Positions 1 to 7,401 of a stretch of DNA of 64,000 bases are shown one piece after another. The notes under the pieces were generated by a model, which worked only from the letters and a program-made list of their open reading frames with translations, did no database searches and was not told the DNA's origin. The position numbers were made by a program, and so were the translations under genes. The number at the start of each line of letters is the position of its first letter. Within the stretch, counting starts at the first letter, position 1. Origin of the DNA: Burkholderiaceae bacterium (GTDB lineage Bacteria; Pseudomonadota; Gammaproteobacteria; Burkholderiales; Burkholderiaceae_E). The stretch is taken from contig JAMLIR010000002.1 of the NCBI GenBank assembly GCA_023954045.1, positions 182,793 to 246,792 of the forward strand, read 5' to 3'.

Positions 1-463
1 CGCCCTGGACCTTCGACAGGTCGCTGGCATGGCAGCCGGCGCACGAGCCGGCGGAGTCGTCGCGCGGCTTCGCGACCATCTTCGCGTGCGCGAGGTCCTC
101 TTTCATGATCCTGGGGTTGCCCTTGTGACAGCCGGCGCACGAGTTGTTCACCTTCGCGTGCTGCGCGTGCCAGGGCGATTTCGTGTCGGGCGCTTTCGCC
201 CGCGTGCCGTTGTGGCACTTGAAACAGCTCGACGCGCCCAGCCCGCAAGCGTTGGCCAGCGGAATCGGCGACACGCGCGAGGCGCTGTCTGCCAGCGCCG
301 ACACGGCCTCGGCGCCCCAGCCGGCTGCCGCTTGCGCATCCGGCTCGTCGCGCGCTGCGGTGCCCAGGCCGGCCAGAAGCGCCATGCCGATCGCCAGCGC
401 GGACAGCAGTCCGCTGCGCCAGGCCCATCTCCTCCAGCCTGCCTTGTCGTGCCCGTGTCTCAT
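1..463 (-). CDS. Multiheme c-type cytochrome, C-terminus beyond window edge
   Basis: Open frame of 154 codons running off the left edge, so the C-terminal part is missing. The N-terminus has a basic stretch followed by a hydrophobic segment (about residues 17-36), consistent with a signal peptide or anchor for periplasmic export. Three CXXCH heme-binding motifs are visible: CFKCH near residue 80 and CAGCH near residues 110 and 145. It therefore binds at least three c-type hemes and acts in periplasmic electron transfer; the redox partner is unknown. The start overlaps the stop of the preceding small gene as ATGA (463-460), which implies translational coupling. It is the last visible gene of a sulfur-handling and cytochrome cluster. 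Confidence 0.85.
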   Translation of the reverse strand, partial: MRHGHDKAGWRRWAWRSGLLSALAIGMALLAGLGTAARDEPDAQAAAGWGAEAVSALADSASRVSPIPLANACGLGASSCFKCHNGTRAKAPDTKSPWHAQHAKVNNSCAGCHKGNPRIMKEDLAHAKMVAKPRDDSAGSCAGCHASDLSKVQG

Positions 464-741
464 TTGCCCTCCTCCCTCTGTTGTTCGTGCCGCCCGGGGG
501 CCGGCCTCGCCGGGCCGGACCCGCCGCCCGGTGCGGGCGCGTCCGCCGCCTTCTGCTGCGATCCCGACCCGAACCGCGCCTCCCATGCCTTGCGGATCTC
601 TTCCTCGCCCAGGCCCGATTCGCAGGAACAGACGGGCCCGCGCGAGCGGTACTTCAGCCGCGGCGGATCCGACGTCGCCGCCTGGGCGAGAGCCGCCGCA
701 AGCAGCAACGCGAGCGCGATCGAGACTCGAATCGAATTCAT
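460..741 (-). CDS. Small secreted protein, unknown function
   Basis: 93-residue protein with a clear Sec signal peptide (residues 1 to about 21, ending LAQAA). The mature part is short and polar. It has a CSC pair near residue 38, a charged helix-like stretch (GLGEEEIRKAW) and a low-complexity Pro/Gly/Ala tail. I do not recognise a family. The start at 741 is preferred over an upstream in-frame Met because the signal peptide begins there. It overlaps the downstream multiheme cytochrome by four bases and lies just behind a sigma-54-like promoter, so it is probably co-expressed with that cytochrome. A role as a periplasmic accessory to the cytochrome is inference only. Confidence 0.65.
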   Translation of the reverse strand: MNSIRVSIALALLLAAALAQAATSDPPRLKYRSRGPVCSCESGLGEEEIRKAWEARFGSGSQQKAADAPAPGGGSGPARPAPGRHEQQREEGK

Positions 742-781
742 GGTTCCGCGATGCACGAAGCTTCGTGCCGATCGCGTTGAA

Positions 782-798
782 CGCACACACCGTGCCAG
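782..798 (-). promoter_or_regulatory. Sigma-54 (RpoN) -24/-12 promoter candidate
   Basis: On the minus strand the sequence reads CTGGCACGGTGTGTGCG. This matches the RpoN consensus YTGGCACGrNNNTTGCW at all but two fixed positions and keeps the required GG-N10-GC spacing. It lies 40 bases before the ATG at 741, a position suitable for driving the small secreted protein and the multiheme cytochrome. Confidence 0.6.
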
Positions 799-883
799 CA
801 TCGGGCCCTCGCCAAATCAATGGGTTATCGGATGCTCCGGCCGCGCGCCGAATTGCAGCGCGCGAGTTGGCCGAAGCAATGTT

Positions 884-2119
884 TCAATTTGCAATAGGTG
901 CGGCGGCGGGCGGCGCGGCAACGACGCGGGCCAGGTCGTACTCGGCCGACAGCACGTCGGCGAGCGCCTGGCGCAGGTGCGAGACGGCCTGCGACGGCAG
1001 CTGCGCGTCGCGCGCGAGATGCTCGCGAAACATCCGCTCGTAGTGCTCGCCGGGCTTCACGCGCACGAGGAGTTCGACTTTCCAGCCCGCGGCACGGGGA
1101 GCCGGGAAGCGCACCGCGAAGTCGCGCGACTCTCCGGCGGGAATGCGCGTGTCCGCCAGCTCGCGGGTGAGTTGCGTGTCGACCGTCCAGCCGATCACCT
1201 GGCGCCCGAGCGTCCGTGTCGAACCGTCGGCGTCGCGGCGCACGAAATCGAGTTCGACCTTCGGCACCATGTACGTCGGGAAGTGGTGGCCCGCCCCGAC
1301 GTTGCGCACCCGGGCGCGCGCCTCGTAGCGGTCGCCGCCCAGCGCGACCACCTCGAGTCCGAGGTCGAGCGCGCTGCGCGTGGTCTCGGGATCGTGGATG
1401 CCGCGCCACGAATGCTGCCGGCCCGGCATGTGGCAGGACTGGCAGGTCCGCTCCGGCGCCATCGGGCTTGCGGACCACTGGTTCCAGGTGTCTTCGAAGA
1501 GCTTGCCCGCGACGCTCGGGCCATCCGGCGGGAACTGGTGGCAGTGCGCGCAGAAGCGACTGTCCTCGAACGCCTTCGACGCGGTGAAGCCGCCGTGCGC
1601 GGTGCCGGGCTCGGCGCCCGGCCGTGCCGGCGGGCCGAAGCGCCGGTGGCCGCGCACGTGACACGCTGCGCAAACCAGGCCCTCGTGGCCGAGTCCCGGA
1701 TCGACGTAGCCGGGCGGCGGCAGCGGCGGCGCGACCTGCCAGCCGTGCTCGATCGCAAGCAGCGCCTTCTGCTCGGCCAACGGAGCGTGACAGCGGAAGC
1801 ATCGATTCGCCTGCGCCTGGTCCATCAGCGCGAGTTGCCAGAGCAGGCCCGGGCCGACGGTGCGGCTGTGCAGGCTGGTGCGCCACGCCTCGTACTGCTG
1901 CGCGTGGCACTGCCCGCACGACTTCGGCGACAGCGACGCCTCGAGGGCCGAGAAGCCGGCGGGCGGCGGCCCCTGTGGAGGAAGGGGCTCCGCCCAGTGC
2001 CGCTCGAGGAAGGCTTCGACCGACGGCGCCGCCGCTCGCTCGCTGCAGCCGGCCGACAGCGCGGCCGCGGCGAGCAACAGCGACAGCGCCGCGCGCCGCG
2101 CGCCAGGCCGGCGCCTCAC
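884..2119 (-). CDS. Pentaheme cytochrome c lipoprotein (cytochrome c554-like)
   Basis: 411-residue exported electron-transfer protein. The N-terminus has a basic region, a hydrophobic core and a lipobox ending LSAGC (Cys at about 25), so it is predicted to be a lipoprotein. Five CXXCH heme motifs follow: CGQCH, CFRCH, CAACH, CAHCH and CQSCH, all in the first 230 residues. The C-terminal ~180 residues lack heme motifs and look like a beta-rich domain (GAGHHFPTYMVPKVEL, then VRVKPGEHYERMF). Many His residues could serve as distal ligands. It starts 19 bases after the rhodanese lipoprotein stop, so the two are likely cotranscribed and could exchange electrons derived from sulfur chemistry. The c554-like assignment is from motif layout only. 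Confidence 0.85.
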   Translation of the reverse strand: MRRRPGARRAALSLLLAAAALSAGCSERAAAPSVEAFLERHWAEPLPPQGPPPAGFSALEASLSPKSCGQCHAQQYEAWRTSLHSRTVGPGLLWQLALMDQAQANRCFRCHAPLAEQKALLAIEHGWQVAPPLPPPGYVDPGLGHEGLVCAACHVRGHRRFGPPARPGAEPGTAHGGFTASKAFEDSRFCAHCHQFPPDGPSVAGKLFEDTWNQWSASPMAPERTCQSCHMPGRQHSWRGIHDPETTRSALDLGLEVVALGGDRYEARARVRNVGAGHHFPTYMVPKVELDFVRRDADGSTRTLGRQVIGWTVDTQLTRELADTRIPAGESRDFAVRFPAPRAAGWKVELLVRVKPGEHYERMFREHLARDAQLPSQAVSHLRQALADVLSAEYDLARVVAAPPAAAPIAN

Positions 2120-2138
2120 CGCGACCGGCCGGCGCGCG

Positions 2139-3626
2139 TCAGCCGCCGCAGGGGTTCGACGGGGCGCCCGACCCGCCGGAGCGACCGGCGACCGGCGACT
2201 CGCCCGTCTTGTAGGCCGTGTCTTCCCGAACGATCACGTTGGCCGAGCGGGCATACGCGTCGACGACGGTGCGCGGCTCCACCAGCGAACTGTCGCTCGC
2301 TGCGCGGAAGAACGAGCGGACGTCGGTGCGCCATGGCGAGTCGGCAGGCAACAGGTAGGTGCCGTTGCGGTCCTTGATGTGCGAGAGCGAATTCCATTCG
2401 ACCATGGCGCCGTCGTAGAAGCGCGTCGGCAGGCCGAGGACCACGGCGGAGGCGACGCCGGTGATCATCGCGCGGAAGGTCGTTTCGCAATAGCCATAGA
2501 TCGTATCACCGGGCTGGTACGCGTTGCCCTTGCCGACGAGCCGGTAGCTCCCGTCCATGAATCCGTAGCCGTTCGCGTCGGTCTCGCCCTCGAGGTAGGC
2601 CTTCAGGTCAGCCTTGGGTTTCCAGCTGAACCCCTTCGTACTGTCCAGCAGGTTGTTGAAGTTCAGCTGCAGCGCGCCCCACGGGTGCCCCTGGCGCGAG
2701 CCGTTGTTCTGGAACTTCTTCATGTAGTCGAACGACACGTTCGACGTGCAGTACGGCACGCCGGCCGTGATCGACGTGCAGTTCGCGTCCTTGACGTCGC
2801 CGCCCTCGAGGAACTCGCCGGCGCTGAACTGGCCGACCTCGCGCGCGTCCCAGATGAACACGCCGTCGGTGCGCTGGTTCACGTCGCTCGCCGGCAGGAC
2901 CTTCAGCATGTCCGCAAAGGTTGCCTGCAGCTGGGTGTTGTCCACCTGCAGCTGCTTGACCGACATCGTGCCGCTGTTCGGCGCGGTGCTCGCGGCCGCC
3001 TGGAAGTAGCTGGCGGCCGGCAGCAGCGCGCCGCCGCTGCCGTTCCACTGGTTGCTGCCGTTGAGCAGCGCCAGGTTCGCCTTGTCGACGCCCCAGTAGC
3101 GCAGCGTGTACCAGCAGCGGCCCTGCGTCATCACGTTGCTCGTGCTCGCCGCGCCCTGGGCGCAGACGATCATGTCGTTGCGCGGGTCGATGTTGTACTT
3201 CTTCAGCAGCGCGTCCACGCCCGGTCCGTCGAGCACCATGCTGCGCGTCTCGACGACGCCGTTGCTGCGCGTCTGGACCCAGCCGCCCTCGAGGTAGGTG
3301 AACACGTTCTTGCCGTCGGACTTCAGGTACTCGAAGCCGGCCGGACCCGCCGTAACCTGCAGGATCACCAGCTTGCCGGTGACACCGGCCGGCCGGTTGG
3401 CGGGCCAGTCGTCGATCCAGCGCTTCAGCGTCGCGCCCGAGATCACGCCGTTGACGTTGTCGTCGTAGCTGTCGGCGGACTCCTGGGCGATCGCCGCCGG
3501 CGAATTGACCACCATCTTGGTCGCCACGGCACTCGTGTCCGCGCCGCCGCCACCACACCCCTGCAGGCCCAGCACGAGGCCCAACACGGCCGCCCCGCCC
3601 AGCGTCGTCTTCGTTCGCGTCCTCAT
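2139..3626 (-). CDS. Two-domain rhodanese-like sulfurtransferase lipoprotein
   Basis: 495-residue protein. The first 25 residues form a lipoprotein signal (LVLGLQGC followed by a Gly run), so it acts outside the cytoplasm. The N-terminal half has the rhodanese pattern of an inactive or first domain (around NGSNQW). The C-terminal half carries the likely catalytic loop YGYCETTFRA with the Cys near residue 380, followed by GLPTRFYDGAMVEW, which matches the rhodanese domain end. Family knowledge: such proteins move sulfane sulfur between thiosulfate-like donors and thiol acceptors. An AGGAGG ribosome site lies about 9 bases before the ATG at 3626. Its position between TusA/DsrE/YeeE genes and multiheme cytochromes suggests extracytoplasmic sulfur oxidation or reduction; the substrate is unknown. 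Confidence 0.8.
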   Translation of the reverse strand: MRTRTKTTLGGAAVLGLVLGLQGCGGGGADTSAVATKMVVNSPAAIAQESADSYDDNVNGVISGATLKRWIDDWPANRPAGVTGKLVILQVTAGPAGFEYLKSDGKNVFTYLEGGWVQTRSNGVVETRSMVLDGPGVDALLKKYNIDPRNDMIVCAQGAASTSNVMTQGRCWYTLRYWGVDKANLALLNGSNQWNGSGGALLPAASYFQAAASTAPNSGTMSVKQLQVDNTQLQATFADMLKVLPASDVNQRTDGVFIWDAREVGQFSAGEFLEGGDVKDANCTSITAGVPYCTSNVSFDYMKKFQNNGSRQGHPWGALQLNFNNLLDSTKGFSWKPKADLKAYLEGETDANGYGFMDGSYRLVGKGNAYQPGDTIYGYCETTFRAMITGVASAVVLGLPTRFYDGAMVEWNSLSHIKDRNGTYLLPADSPWRTDVRSFFRAASDSSLVEPRTVVDAYARSANVIVREDTAYKTGESPVAGRSGGSGAPSNPCGG

Positions 3627-3681
3627 CCTGAGTCCCTCCTCGTTGTTCGTCCGTCGGCCGTCCGCCCCCGGGGCCGATCGA

Positions 3682-3885
3682 TCAGCCACTTGCCGGCACC
3701 TTCAGCACGACCGGCATGAATCCCTCTTCCAGAGCATCGAGCAGCGCCGCGTAGTCGCCCGAGGGCGCCGGCGCCAGCTCGAGCTCGCGCACCTGCGCCC
3801 CCGCGCCGCGCAACGCCTCGCCCAGGCCGTCGATGGCGGGGACCCCCGCCGGCCTGACCAGGACCACCCGTTTCGCCGCGCTCAT
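3682..3885 (-). CDS. Very small DsrE/F-like protein fragment or accessory, function unknown
   Basis: 67-residue cytosolic protein beginning with a beta-strand-like VVLVRPAG segment and ending in PVVLKVPASG. The start at 3885 is fixed by an ATGA overlap with the stop of the upstream DsrE-like gene. It has no Cys, so it cannot carry persulfide itself. Its size and strand pattern suggest a degenerate partner in a DsrEFH-like assembly, but I cannot assign it firmly. It lies in the sulfur-trafficking operon. Confidence 0.55.
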   Translation of the reverse strand: MSAAKRVVLVRPAGVPAIDGLGEALRGAGAQVRELELAPAPSGDYAALLDALEEGFMPVVLKVPASG

Positions 3886-4139
3886 ACGCAATACACCACG
3901 TCGCTTTCGAGAATCCGGGCGGCGAGTTGCGCCGCGCCGTCACCCTCGGCCAGGCCGGAGACGGGCACGTCGGCGAAGTCCAGCGCCTGGAGCTGCTCGT
4001 CGATCGCAGGCCCGGACGGGGTCGCGCCCCACACGGCCACTTCGATGCAGTCGTCGAGCAGCGTGAGGCCGGCGGCCATCCTCAGGGCCTCCGCCTTGTT
4101 GCGCACCGCGAGCATCAGGATGCGTTTCGGATCCGTCAT
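3882..4139 (-). CDS. Small DsrE/DsrF-like sulfur relay protein
   Basis: 85-residue protein with an alpha/beta pattern (RILMLAVRNKAEALRMAAGL, then CIEVAVWG) and a C-terminal ESDVVYCV ending, as seen in DsrE-superfamily subunits. Cys residues near position 31 and at 84 could carry persulfide. The start at 4139 gives an MTDPKRILML N-terminus, which fits the fold better than a longer upstream extension rich in Arg and Ser. It lies 10 bases after the next upstream gene and overlaps the following one by four bases, so it is tightly coupled to the operon. The function is inferred from fold and context. Confidence 0.65.
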   Translation of the reverse strand: MTDPKRILMLAVRNKAEALRMAAGLTLLDDCIEVAVWGATPSGPAIDEQLQALDFADVPVSGLAEGDGAAQLAARILESDVVYCV

Positions 4140-4149
4140 GCGCCGCCCC

Positions 4150-4461
4150 TCAGAACACCAGCACCCGGTCGCACAGGTGCGCGAGCTGGGCGTTCTGGTA
4201 CTGGCCGCCGAACACGATCGGCCCCGCGAGCGCCTCGCGCCCGAAGCGCCCGGCCGCGTGGAGCTCGACGCTGTGCTCGCAGACCGTGACCGTGCCCGGG
4301 CGCGCGCGCGCACGCTCCAGGAACCCGGCGTCGGCGAGCAGGCTCACGCCGGTGTCGGTGAGGAAGCACTGCGCCTGCCAGCCGCGCGCGAACGCCGCGT
4401 CGAGCAGCCCGCTCGCGTGCGCGGCGAAGGCTTCGTCGGTGATCACGATTCCGAGCCGCAT
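4150..4461 (-). CDS. DsrE family protein
   Basis: 103-residue protein whose start, MRLGIVITDEAFAAHASGLL, is typical of the DsrE/DsrF-like superfamily. It has Cys near residues 32 (QAQCFLTDTG), 61 (VTVCEHS) and 97 (LCDRVLVF); VTVCEHS is at the place where the family keeps a sulfur-binding Cys. These cytoplasmic proteins accept sulfane sulfur from TusA or rhodaneses and pass it on. It lies three bases downstream of a TusA gene and 10 bases upstream of another DsrE-like gene, so the three probably form a relay. Confidence 0.75.
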   Translation of the reverse strand: MRLGIVITDEAFAAHASGLLDAAFARGWQAQCFLTDTGVSLLADAGFLERARARPGTVTVCEHSVELHAAGRFGREALAGPIVFGGQYQNAQLAHLCDRVLVF

Positions 4462-4464
4462 CGA

Positions 4465-4716
4465 TCAGGCCTTGCGGATCTTCCACGCGAACGAGCCGCC
4501 TTCTTCGCGGCGCTCGAACAGTTCGTCGCCGTCGGTCTCGCACATGGCCATGATCGATTCGCCCGACGACGGGTTGTCGAACAGCACCGTGAGGACGTCG
4601 CCGCTCGCCATCTTCTGCAGGGCCTTCTTCGTGTACATCTGCGGGTGCGGACAGGTGTAGCCGCAGACATCGAGCTTCCACTCGTGCTCGCCGACCCGGT
4701 CGAAAGTCATCGCCAT
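4465..4716 (-). CDS. TusA-family sulfurtransferase
   Basis: 83-residue protein with the TusA signature CPHP at residues 22-25 (the canonical motif is CPxP), plus a second Cys at 18. The Cys of this motif carries persulfide sulfur in the family. The start at 4716 was chosen because AAGGAG lies seven bases upstream; a TTG two codons earlier is less likely. It lies between the YeeE/YedE permease and the DsrE-like genes, fitting a path in which imported sulfur is handed to TusA and then to DsrE. Confidence 0.88.
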   Translation of the reverse strand: MAMTFDRVGEHEWKLDVCGYTCPHPQMYTKKALQKMASGDVLTVLFDNPSSGESIMAMCETDGDELFERREEGGSFAWKIRKA

Positions 4717-4751
4717 CGCCAATCTCCTTCTCGTTCAGCAGGCGCGCGGCG

Positions 4752-6182
4752 TCAGAGCGCCGACGCCTCGTTGCGCGCCGCGCTCCATTCCATCCACCAG
4801 GCAAACACCTTGACGCCGACCCAGGAGCCCGCGGCCATGCCGAACAGGAACACCCAGCCGCTCGGGTCGCCGTTGGTGACCGTGGCGAAGAAGGCGCCGA
4901 TGTTGCAGCCCATGCCGATGCGCGCGCCGATCCCCATCAGCGTGCCGCCGGCCAGCGCGAACACCGCCGATTCCAGGTTCGGGAACTTCCACTTGAATTC
5001 GCGGCGGGACAGCGCCATCGCCGCGGCGCCCAGGATGATGCCGATCGACATGAACCCGGGCGCGTTGAGCAGCGGATTGGGCAGGCCGTTGTCCAGGCCG
5101 AAGAAGATGTTGTCGGTGCCCATCAGGCCGAGCTTGTGCAGCAGCCAGCCGCCCCACTGCGCCTCCTGCGTGGTGATGTACCAGTAGCCGGGGTCGAACA
5201 CCGTGTCCTGGATCGACAGCCCGCTGGTGTAGCCCATCGCCGCCAGCAGCTCGCCGAAGTTCAGGATGCCGTAGTGGTTGCGCAGCGCGCCGGTCACCCA
5301 CATGTGAAGGCCGGCGAGCACGCCGAGCCCGACGCCGGCGATCGCGGTGTTCTTCGACGAAGTGAACATCGACCAGATGCCGGCCAGCTCGTCGGCGAAC
5401 GACGGCGCGGTCTTCTTCGCGCGCCGCATGTAGCCCTTGCGGTAGTAGCGCAGGTACAGCACCAGCAGGATCACGATCACCGGAACGAACGCTGTCAGCA
5501 GCGTGTTGGCCAGCAGGATGCCGGCCGCCGTGTCCCCGGCCCCCAGCGCCTCGGCGGTGGTCGTGCCCTTGAGGTCCCAGATGTGGCCCGCGGTAAAGAT
5601 GTCGAACCAGCCGCGCGTCACGCTCAGTTCGGCCGGCATGTCCTTGGCGGCGGCCGATGCCACCCACGAGGACGGAACCAGTGCGTCCCACCACCCGCTC
5701 GCGCTCACCACGATCGCCTGCGAGAACGAGATCGCCACGATCACGAGCATCGCGTTCATGTTGCCTTCGCCGGCCTTGTACAGCGACCCGGACGCGCAGC
5801 CTCCGGTGAAGACGATGCCGAATCCGAAGATCGCGCCGCCGACGACCACGTGCCAGCCGAGCACGTTCGGATGGAAGGTGCTGAACCCGCTCAGCGTCAC
5901 GATCGCCGCGACCGTCGCGTAGAGCGCGACCGCAATCATCATCCCGACGGCCATCCGCGGGACGCCCACCGCGAACAGGTCGCGCACGGCCGACGCCATG
6001 CAGAAGCGCCCGTACTGGAGCAGCGCCCCGTAGGCGAGGCCGAACCACGCGTAGACGAGCAGGTAGACGAAGCGCGTGTCGATCGACAGCGCCCACGCCG
6101 AACCGAGCGCCACCAGCGCCACCACCCCGAGCGCGCGCCGATTCGCGCGCCGGCGAACCTCGCCGGCGGCTTCCGTCTGCAT
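4752..6182 (-). CDS. YeeE/YedE-family sulfur (thiosulfate-type) transporter
   Basis: 476-residue integral membrane protein with many hydrophobic helices and two Sulf_transp repeats. The conserved Cys motifs are QYGRFCMA near residue 60, GGCASG near 130 and GMGCNIG near 430. In the family these Cys residues line the path for thiosulfate-type uptake (TsuA-like). The start at 6182 follows AGAAGG by about 10 bases; an upstream in-frame ATG at 6221 is possible. A soluble TusA is encoded on each side, the usual partner arrangement for YeeE-TusA systems. The larger insert between the repeats (about residues 180-330) is longer than in compact family members. Confidence 0.88.
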   Translation of the reverse strand: MQTEAAGEVRRRANRRALGVVALVALGSAWALSIDTRFVYLLVYAWFGLAYGALLQYGRFCMASAVRDLFAVGVPRMAVGMMIAVALYATVAAIVTLSGFSTFHPNVLGWHVVVGGAIFGFGIVFTGGCASGSLYKAGEGNMNAMLVIVAISFSQAIVVSASGWWDALVPSSWVASAAAKDMPAELSVTRGWFDIFTAGHIWDLKGTTTAEALGAGDTAAGILLANTLLTAFVPVIVILLVLYLRYYRKGYMRRAKKTAPSFADELAGIWSMFTSSKNTAIAGVGLGVLAGLHMWVTGALRNHYGILNFGELLAAMGYTSGLSIQDTVFDPGYWYITTQEAQWGGWLLHKLGLMGTDNIFFGLDNGLPNPLLNAPGFMSIGIILGAAAMALSRREFKWKFPNLESAVFALAGGTLMGIGARIGMGCNIGAFFATVTNGDPSGWVFLFGMAAGSWVGVKVFAWWMEWSAARNEASAL

Positions 6183-6231
6183 GTTCACCAAGCCTTCTCC
6201 CAGTGCATGCGCATGCCGCACCCGTCCGCGC

Positions 6232-6549
6232 TCAGGCGCTGCGGCGCAGGTAGATGCGCCAGTGCCCGGTCCCGCGAACGGTCGCCAGGTGCTCGCAGTC
6301 CAGCTTCAGCGCGAGCGCCGGAAACCCTTCGGCGGCCGCCGCGTTGTCAGTGAGCACCTCGATGACCTCCCCCACGCCAATCTCGCCGACGACCTTGACG
6401 GTCAGCAGTTGCGGGCGCGGGCACATCTCGCCCAGGCAGTCGATCGACCGCGCCAGGGGCACGGCGCCCAAGCCCGGCAGTTCGACCGTCCGCAACACGG
6501 AAACCGGAGGGCTGCGCCGCTTGGGCAGGAGGCGGTCAAACCAGCCCAT
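6232..6549 (-). CDS. TusA-family sulfurtransferase with N-terminal extension
   Basis: 105-residue protein. Residues 1-30 form a basic extension (MGWFDRLLPKRR) before the TusA domain. The motif CLGEMCPRP gives Cys 38 and the catalytic-type Cys 43 in CPRP. The C-terminal strand WRIYLRR completes the fold. It is the first gene of the sulfur operon, 41 bases behind a sigma-54-like promoter and 49 bases ahead of the YeeE permease. A second TusA follows that permease, so the operon has two carriers that may serve different acceptors (inference). Confidence 0.85.
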   Translation of the reverse strand: MGWFDRLLPKRRSPPVSVLRTVELPGLGAVPLARSIDCLGEMCPRPQLLTVKVVGEIGVGEVIEVLTDNAAAAEGFPALALKLDCEHLATVRGTGHWRIYLRRSA

Positions 6550-6590
6550 GGCCCATCCCTTCGCTTTCCGCAATTCGACGGCGAGCAACA

Positions 6591-6607
6591 AGCAGGCAAC
6601 GTGCCAG
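6591..6607 (-). promoter_or_regulatory. Sigma-54 (RpoN) -24/-12 promoter candidate
   Basis: On the minus strand the sequence reads CTGGCACGTTGCCTGCT, with GG-N10-GC spacing and only two deviations from YTGGCACGrNNNTTGCW. It ends 42 bases before the TusA start at 6549, nearly the same geometry as the matching site at 782-798, which supports a shared RpoN regulon for this cluster. Confidence 0.65.
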
Positions 6608-6634
6608 CATGGAAACCCCTTTGAGAAACAATCG

Positions 6635-6665
6635 CTTGTCGAAGAATGCCCGAGCGGGCGACAAG
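6635..6665. promoter_or_regulatory. Inverted repeat upstream of the sulfur operon promoter
   Basis: CTTGTCG (6635-6641) and CGACAAG (6659-6665) form a 7-bp dyad with 17 bases between them, enclosing a second dyad GCCCG-AG-CGGGC (6648-6659). It lies about 30-60 bases upstream of the sigma-54-like site. An activator or enhancer-binding site is possible, as is a simple hairpin. A nearby ATTGCAATTT on the minus strand (6669-6678) recurs as ATTGCAAATT (886-895) upstream of the other sigma-54-like site. Confidence 0.35.
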
Positions 6666-6718
6666 TGAAAATTGCAATCCGCCGGCGACGGCGGTGAATT
6701 ACGCAACGGCAGGAGGCA

Positions 6719-6735
6719 GGCCGGGGCGCCCGGCC
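6719..6735 (-). terminator. GC hairpin after nnrU
   Basis: GGCCGGG-GCG-CCCGGCC forms a perfect 7-bp stem 10 bases beyond the NnrU stop codon. No T-run follows, so it would be a weak or Rho-assisted terminator. Confidence 0.4.
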
Positions 6736-6745
6736 GACGCCGCGC

Positions 6746-7324
6746 TCAGGCGAACGGGCGCACGCCGATCAGCGGGCCGTGCAGGTACAGCGCGAACACG
6801 AACCACGCGACCGCGCCGACCACCACCGACGTGAGGTCGTTGGCCAGCGCGCCGGCGCCGCGCTTCGTGCCGGCCGCGCGATCGCGCCGGCGCAGCGACG
6901 CGTAGGCGATCACCGCCCACGCGAGGAACGCGCCGAACAGCACGACGTCGGCGAGCCGGCCGTTCGAGAGCAGGTGCGCGAACGCCCACAGCTTGACGCC
7001 GGCGACCATCGGGTGGCCGACCAGCGCACGGATGCGGCTGCGCGGTACGTAGGCCGCGGCGATCAGGATGAACGACAGCAGCGTGAACAGCGACGCCGCG
7101 TGACGCATCCACACCGGCGGCTGCCACAGGTCGACGGGCGCCGCGCGCGCAAGGCCGAAGCCCCAGACGACGAGCGCCAGTCCGGCCAGCGAGACCAGCG
7201 AATACAGCCCCTTCCAGGCGCCCTCGCCCATCGCCGCGACGCGCGCGCTGCGCCAGTCGTCGGCGACGATGCGGATCGAGTGGGTGCCCAGGAAGAGGAT
7301 CAGGCCGAGGATGAGTACGGTCAT
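6746..7324 (-). CDS. NnrU family membrane protein
   Basis: 192-residue membrane protein. It starts with MTVLILGLILFLGTHSIRIV, then has GLYSLVSLAGLALVVWGFG and VGHPMVAGVKLWAFAHLLSNG, all typical of NnrU. About five to six hydrophobic segments are visible. The family was named from denitrification gene clusters, but its biochemical role is unsettled; no denitrification genes are near here. It is divergent from the carbonic anhydrase gene with a 77-bp intergenic region. Confidence 0.88.
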   Translation of the reverse strand: MTVLILGLILFLGTHSIRIVADDWRSARVAAMGEGAWKGLYSLVSLAGLALVVWGFGLARAAPVDLWQPPVWMRHAASLFTLLSFILIAAAYVPRSRIRALVGHPMVAGVKLWAFAHLLSNGRLADVVLFGAFLAWAVIAYASLRRRDRAAGTKRGAGALANDLTSVVVGAVAWFVFALYLHGPLIGVRPFA

Positions 7325-7401
7325 GGTCGTCGAGTGTATGCGAAACGCCCGCGCGCGGCGCGATTTCCCTCGCGGATCGGCACCGTGAGAAAATCGCCGG
7401 C

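Noticed and set aside
29-2377. 782-codon plus-strand frame at the left end
   Set aside because: It lies opposite clear multiheme cytochrome genes whose CXXCH motifs establish the minus strand as coding.
6630-6645. FNR/Anr-like site TTGAGAAACAATC
   Set aside because: Only one half matches TTGAT-N4-ATCAA; the second half is missing.
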